Source of the DNA: Halanaerobiales bacterium
Lineage (GTDB): Bacteria; Bacillota_F; Halanaerobiia; DY22613
Length of the DNA: 10,127 nt
Reading direction: 5' to 3'
NCBI GenBank assembly: GCA_023128035.1
Contig: JAGMES010000154.1
Location: 1-10,127, forward strand
The translations under genes and the position numbers were made by a program. The notes beneath the pieces were generated by a model. It saw nothing but the letters and a program-made list of their open reading frames with translations, was not told where the DNA came from and ran no database searches. This document shows, in pieces, positions 7,213 through 10,127 of the stretch (its first letter is position 1; every line of letters starts with the position of its first letter).

Positions 7213-7313
7213 TAGCAATCTTGGCTAGTCTTATGAGTGACTACCAGCATAGGAAATGTATGGTGAAAAAAACGTGAAATCAAGCTTATTTTCTATGCTT
7301 TTTAAGAAATAAG

Positions 7314-7344
7314 TAAAATATAACATTTCAAAAGTTATATTTTA
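7314..7344. repeat. 11-bp perfect inverted repeat upstream of holA
   Basis: TAAAATATAAC (7314-7324) and GTTATATTTTA (7334-7344) are exact reverse complements around a 9-nt spacer. The repeat lies about 107 nt before holA in the 299-nt divergent gap. It could be an operator or a weak terminator/attenuator. No convincing sigma-A promoter for holA was found; TATACT at 7355-7360 lacks a good -35. A looser repeat (7246-7257 with 7288-7299, one mismatch) lies upstream. The rest of the gap shows no gene. Confidence 0.6.
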
Positions 7345-7450
7345 TTGAGAACCTTATACTATACTTAGAGCTCAAATTCATAAGTTAATTGATTAACGCA
7401 GGAATTTACTTATTTGTAGCGAACTTATCTAGTTGAAAGGGTGTGAACTA

Positions 7451-8473
7451 ATGGAACAAATCAAGAAAATATTGAAGTCCAAATTAGAAAATTTAAAACC
7501 TCTTTATCTTTTATATGGAAATGAGCCCTATTTAATAGATAAGTTTATCAAAAATTTTATTGAGCGATTTGTTGATCCTGGAATGAAAGATTTTATGTTA
7601 AGCTATATTCAAGAGAATGAAGAGAACTTTGACGATAGACTTTATGAAGTTTGTCATACTATTAGTATGATTTCACCATACCGGATTGTAATAGCGCGTT
7701 GTCAGGATCGATTGACTGTTAAGAAAGATGATAAAGTGTTAAAAAAACTATTTACTGATTTTCCTCCAAATACAGTGTTGCTATTGACATCGTCAAGAAA
7801 ACCTGATGGAAAGCTTGGATTTATCAAAAAAGCAAAAGAGATTGGTGAATTGATTGAATTTACTCCTTTGCAGTATCAAAACCTTGATAAATGGATTCAG
7901 CAACAGTTTGCAGAAGAAGGAAAAAAAATCGCTGGAAATGGACTTAATTTTTTGGAGGAGAATTTTCATAATAATCTTCAACGACTCAAATCAGAGATTG
8001 AAAAAATTATCATCTATGTGGGCGATAAAGAGTTGATTACAATAGAGGATGTTAAAGATGTTATTAGTAAAGATGCTCTTTTAAAGGATAATATTATATT
8101 TGATTTGGTGGATGCTGTTGGAAATCGTAAAATTCGAAATGCTTTAATGATTCTAGAAAAAATGGAGAGAGAAGGGGAACCATTATTAGTGATTTTGACA
8201 ATGTTTGTTCGGCAACTTCATTTGATCATGTTTTCGAAAGAGATGGCAGATCGAGGATTTCCACCAGAGGATACTGCAAAACGCTTGAGGCAGCATCCTT
8301 GGCCTATTAAAAAATGTTATAGTCAGGCCAGAAACTTTACTACAGAGGAACTGGAACTAGCGCTAGAGCGGATGCTACAGGCAAATTATGATATTATGAC
8401 AGGAAAATATCCTGAAAAGTTGGCGCTTCAACTTGCGTTAATTGATATGAAAGATTTAAAAGGAATGCACTAA
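7451..8473 (+). CDS. holA: DNA polymerase III delta subunit (clamp loader)
   Basis: HolA (delta) is the clamp-loader subunit that opens the β sliding clamp so that it can be loaded on primed DNA by the delta/tau/delta' complex. The 340-residue product has the family's length and features: the N-terminal LYLLYGNEPYLID (18-30) in the degenerate AAA+ fold that lacks a working P-loop, a lid region around SKDALLKDNIIFDLVDAVGNRK, and the C-terminal helical collar beginning near EGEPLLVILTMFVRQLHLI. The start is ATG 7451, 7 nt after AAAGGGTG (7436-7443); an in-frame TTG at 7433 lies upstream of that site and is rejected. Its position after comEC is common in Firmicutes, but rpsT, often its neighbour, is not in the window. 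The gene ends 6 nt before the fold-back at 8480. Confidence 0.94.
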   Translation: MEQIKKILKSKLENLKPLYLLYGNEPYLIDKFIKNFIERFVDPGMKDFMLSYIQENEENFDDRLYEVCHTISMISPYRIVIARCQDRLTVKKDDKVLKKLFTDFPPNTVLLLTSSRKPDGKLGFIKKAKEIGELIEFTPLQYQNLDKWIQQQFAEEGKKIAGNGLNFLEENFHNNLQRLKSEIEKIIIYVGDKELITIEDVKDVISKDALLKDNIIFDLVDAVGNRKIRNALMILEKMEREGEPLLVILTMFVRQLHLIMFSKEMADRGFPPEDTAKRLRQHPWPIKKCYSQARNFTTEELELALERMLQANYDIMTGKYPEKLALQLALIDMKDLKGMH

Positions 8474-8479
8474 GGATAA

Positions 8480-8641
8480 AAGCAGAGATATAGATGGCAT
8501 GATTAGCCCACAAAAAGTAGTCGCACAAAAGCTCAGGTGCCATATATAGTACTGAATTGGCGGTTTCAGTACTATATATGGTACCTGAGTGCGACTAAAA
8601 TACTTTTTGTGGACGAATCATGGCATTCTATATCTCTGCTT
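8480..8641. repeat. Large imperfect fold-back (palindromic element, about 160 nt)
   Basis: The arms 8480-8556 and 8565-8641 are reverse complements over almost their whole length around an 8-nt centre (8557-8564). Matching blocks from the outside in: 15 bp exact (8480-8494 with 8627-8641), about 10 bp with one mismatch, 14 bp with one mismatch ending at 8519/8601, 7 bp GTCGCAC (8520-8526 with 8589-8595), and 24 bp with one mismatch (8533-8556 with 8565-8588). Each arm has a private insert: AAAAGC at 8527-8532 and TAAAA at 8596-8600. It fills the gap between convergent holA and the acyltransferase gene and may terminate both. It is also shaped like a fold-back MITE; no clear target-site duplication was seen. 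Confidence 0.9.
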
Positions 8642-8656
8642 CTTTGTTTACATATT

Positions 8657-9949
8657 TTATTTTTTATTAGTTTCAATTTTTACTGGAATATTCATTTTTA
8701 TGAGTTTCCTGAAAAATATTCTTTCAATTTCGTTTTCCTTAGTTAAATTGCCAAAAGATAAATATAAATGTTCTTTAAAGCTGATAGAGGCCATTTTTAT
8801 CTTGTTTCCTGTACTAGGAGGTGGATAAGCTTCAAACCTTTCAATATGATCATTTAATTCATGAGGCATAGTGATTTTGCCCATGTTGGATAAACTAGAA
8901 GTGTAGCAATTTTCTCCTCTACTACTATTACTATAAAATAATACTAGAATTAAATCTTTTAAGATAAGTGGAAATAGTCTAGTTAATAGTGACATTTCAC
9001 TATTAACGTTTTTCGCTATTCGCTGGTTTATATATTTTTTATCGACTTCTATTTGCATAAAATGGTGTACATATTTTAAAAGTTCTTTAAAAGTATATTC
9101 TCCAAGTCTAGGGTCTATTTCTGGAGTTATGCTAATAAAAAAATTTCGCATAGTTTTAGAGGGATATATCTTTCTTAGATTAACAGGTACATTTAGGATG
9201 ATAGGTTTCATAACACGTCTTTGCTTTTGGGGTGGTAAAGAATATAGGAAATCTAAAATTGTTTCAAAATATAGGGCAATCAAAAACTCTGTTAAAGTAA
9301 AACCATACTCTTTTGCTTTTGCTAATATATCTTTTACAGGAATAATCCCTGTAATGATGTGATATACTCTTTTATCCTCAAGAGGAAATGGAAAATGGTA
9401 AGCTTTATTTTTTTTAGGTGGCGTGGGAATTCGATTATTATAATATTTCTTATAAGCATCTTCATATTCTTCTTGATCTGGTTCATAATCCCACTTAGAA
9501 AATTCATCTGATTCATTTACAATAATTCCATTTAATCTAAAGTATTCTATAACGAGTGATTTTAGAAAAGTCATGGCTCCAGTTCCATCAGTCAAACTAT
9601 GTGAAAATTCTACAGATATTTTTTTTTGAAAGTATAAGACTCTAAAAGAAAAAAAGTTTTTATTTTTTTTTTGAATACTCATACATGGATAGTAAGTTTC
9701 CTTTTCGATACTAGGGGATTTATCAGTTTGCTCAAAATAATACCAAAAAACACCTCTCTTGAGATGTACTTGAAAATAAGGGAAACGAATAATAATCTTA
9801 TTAAGAGCTTTCTGTAAAAGATCTGGGTTAACATTATCAACTAAAGTTACAGACACTCGAAAAAAAGTGGTAACTCTGGGTGACATGATAGAAGGATATA
9901 GCTTGCCAGCATTATCAAGGGTAAACCATTTATTTTTATGATCTGTCAT
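8657..9949 (-). CDS. Condensation/acyltransferase-superfamily protein (alcohol acetyltransferase-like)
   Basis: This 430-residue protein belongs to the chloramphenicol-acetyltransferase/condensation superfamily, in which a histidine catalyses acyl transfer from CoA or a carrier to an alcohol or amine. The catalytic motif HSLTDG (H117, D121, G122) matches HxxxDG. The C-terminal SNMGKI (354-359) corresponds to the SNxG segment that follows the second subdomain in wax-ester and alcohol acyltransferase relatives. The opening WFTLDNAGKLYPS resembles Firmicutes proteins annotated as alcohol acetyltransferase, recalled from general knowledge. The start is ATG 9949, 8 nt after GGAGG (plus 9958-9962); an in-frame TTG 36 bases upstream lies before this site and is rejected. 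There is no signal peptide or carrier domain. It stands alone with no biosynthetic neighbour in view, so the substrate is unknown. Confidence 0.83.
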   Translation of the reverse strand: MTDHKNKWFTLDNAGKLYPSIMSPRVTTFFRVSVTLVDNVNPDLLQKALNKIIIRFPYFQVHLKRGVFWYYFEQTDKSPSIEKETYYPCMSIQKKNKNFFSFRVLYFQKKISVEFSHSLTDGTGAMTFLKSLVIEYFRLNGIIVNESDEFSKWDYEPDQEEYEDAYKKYYNNRIPTPPKKNKAYHFPFPLEDKRVYHIITGIIPVKDILAKAKEYGFTLTEFLIALYFETILDFLYSLPPQKQRRVMKPIILNVPVNLRKIYPSKTMRNFFISITPEIDPRLGEYTFKELLKYVHHFMQIEVDKKYINQRIAKNVNSEMSLLTRLFPLILKDLILVLFYSNSSRGENCYTSSLSNMGKITMPHELNDHIERFEAYPPPSTGNKIKMASISFKEHLYLSFGNLTKENEIERIFFRKLIKMNIPVKIETNKK

Positions 9950-10060
9950 AACTAGTGCCTCCAATATAATTCTAAACTCTATCAAAAAAGATAGTGTAAT
10001 TAGATATATTCTCGGAAATTGTGATTTCTCCTGTTGTTTTTAAATAAACTATTTTTAAAT
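9950..10060 (-). promoter_or_regulatory. Leader of the acyltransferase gene with RBS
   Basis: On the minus strand GGAGG (plus 9958-9962) sits 8 nt before the ATG. Farther upstream is a short CTATC/GATAG hairpin around six T residues (about 9977-9994). TTACAC and TAGAAT form a weak promoter-like pair with 19-nt spacing. No confident promoter call can be made. Confidence 0.35.
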
Positions 10061-10087
10061 AAAAAAGATACCTCACTGTGGAGGTAT
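10061..10087 (-). terminator. Intrinsic terminator of a leftward gene beyond the right edge
   Basis: ATACCTC (10068-10074) and GAGGTAT (10081-10087) pair around a 6-nt loop. On the minus strand the stem is followed by C and six T residues (plus 10061-10066), so it stops leftward transcription coming from outside the window; the rightward T-run is only four bases. A second small hairpin, TTATCT/AGATAA (10103-10118), lies just right of it. Confidence 0.75.
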
Positions 10088-10127
10088 TTTAGGCTGCAAA
10101 TATTATCTTTTGAGATAAGACCCCCAC

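Noticed and set aside
3100..8641. The hairpin at 3100 and the fold-back at 8480 as copies of one repeat family.
   Set aside because: They share only a short GCGAC string; stem sequences, lengths and loops differ.
8537..8828. Rightward reading frames across the fold-back and the acyltransferase 3' end.
   Set aside because: They lie inside a palindrome or antisense to a motif-bearing gene, have no ribosome binding site, and their translations look like AT-rich noise.
9950..9985. Upstream TTG start for the acyltransferase.
   Set aside because: The GGAGG site lies between this TTG and the ATG at 9949 at normal spacing for the ATG.

Overview
The window looks like chromosome of a low-GC, endospore-forming member of the Bacillota. 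Three things support this: two α/β-type small acid-soluble spore proteins with a sigma-G-type promoter, the natural-competence pair comEA-comEC followed by holA (a common Firmicutes order), and strong AAAGGAGG-type ribosome binding sites. Genus cannot be decided from the sequence; there is no rRNA, tRNA, CRISPR array or recognisable transposase.

Layout. 33-980 (+): EamA/DMT-family membrane transporter. 1176-3067 (+): two genes overlapping by 4 nt, an AAA/ABC-type ATPase (RecF/OLD-like) and a small protein with a clear PD-(D/E)xK nuclease signature. This pair is the most interesting part of the window and has the build of a two-gene anti-phage or genome-defence module. It is followed by a 19-bp perfect hairpin and then a separate intrinsic terminator (3176-3209). 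3229-6471 (+): a near-consensus sigma-A promoter drives comEA and comEC (DNA-uptake receptor and channel), closed by a shared bidirectional terminator at 6579-6609. 6646-7151 (-): two tandem, nearly identical spore-protein genes behind a consensus sigma-G promoter. 7451-8473 (+): holA, DNA polymerase III delta subunit. 8480-8641: a large imperfect fold-back (about 160 nt) between convergent genes. 8657-9949 (-): a condensation/acyltransferase-superfamily enzyme with HxxxDG. 10061-10087: terminator for a leftward gene that begins beyond the right edge.

How the parts relate. comEA/comEC are one transcription unit for DNA uptake. The spore-protein pair is a forespore-specific unit wedged between comEC and holA on the opposite strand. 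The transporter, the ATPase-nuclease pair and the acyltransferase look more AT-rich than comEA-comEC-holA, which fits accessory genes around a conserved core, but this was judged by eye. The defence role of the ATPase-nuclease pair is inference from motifs and gene arrangement, not proven by sequence.
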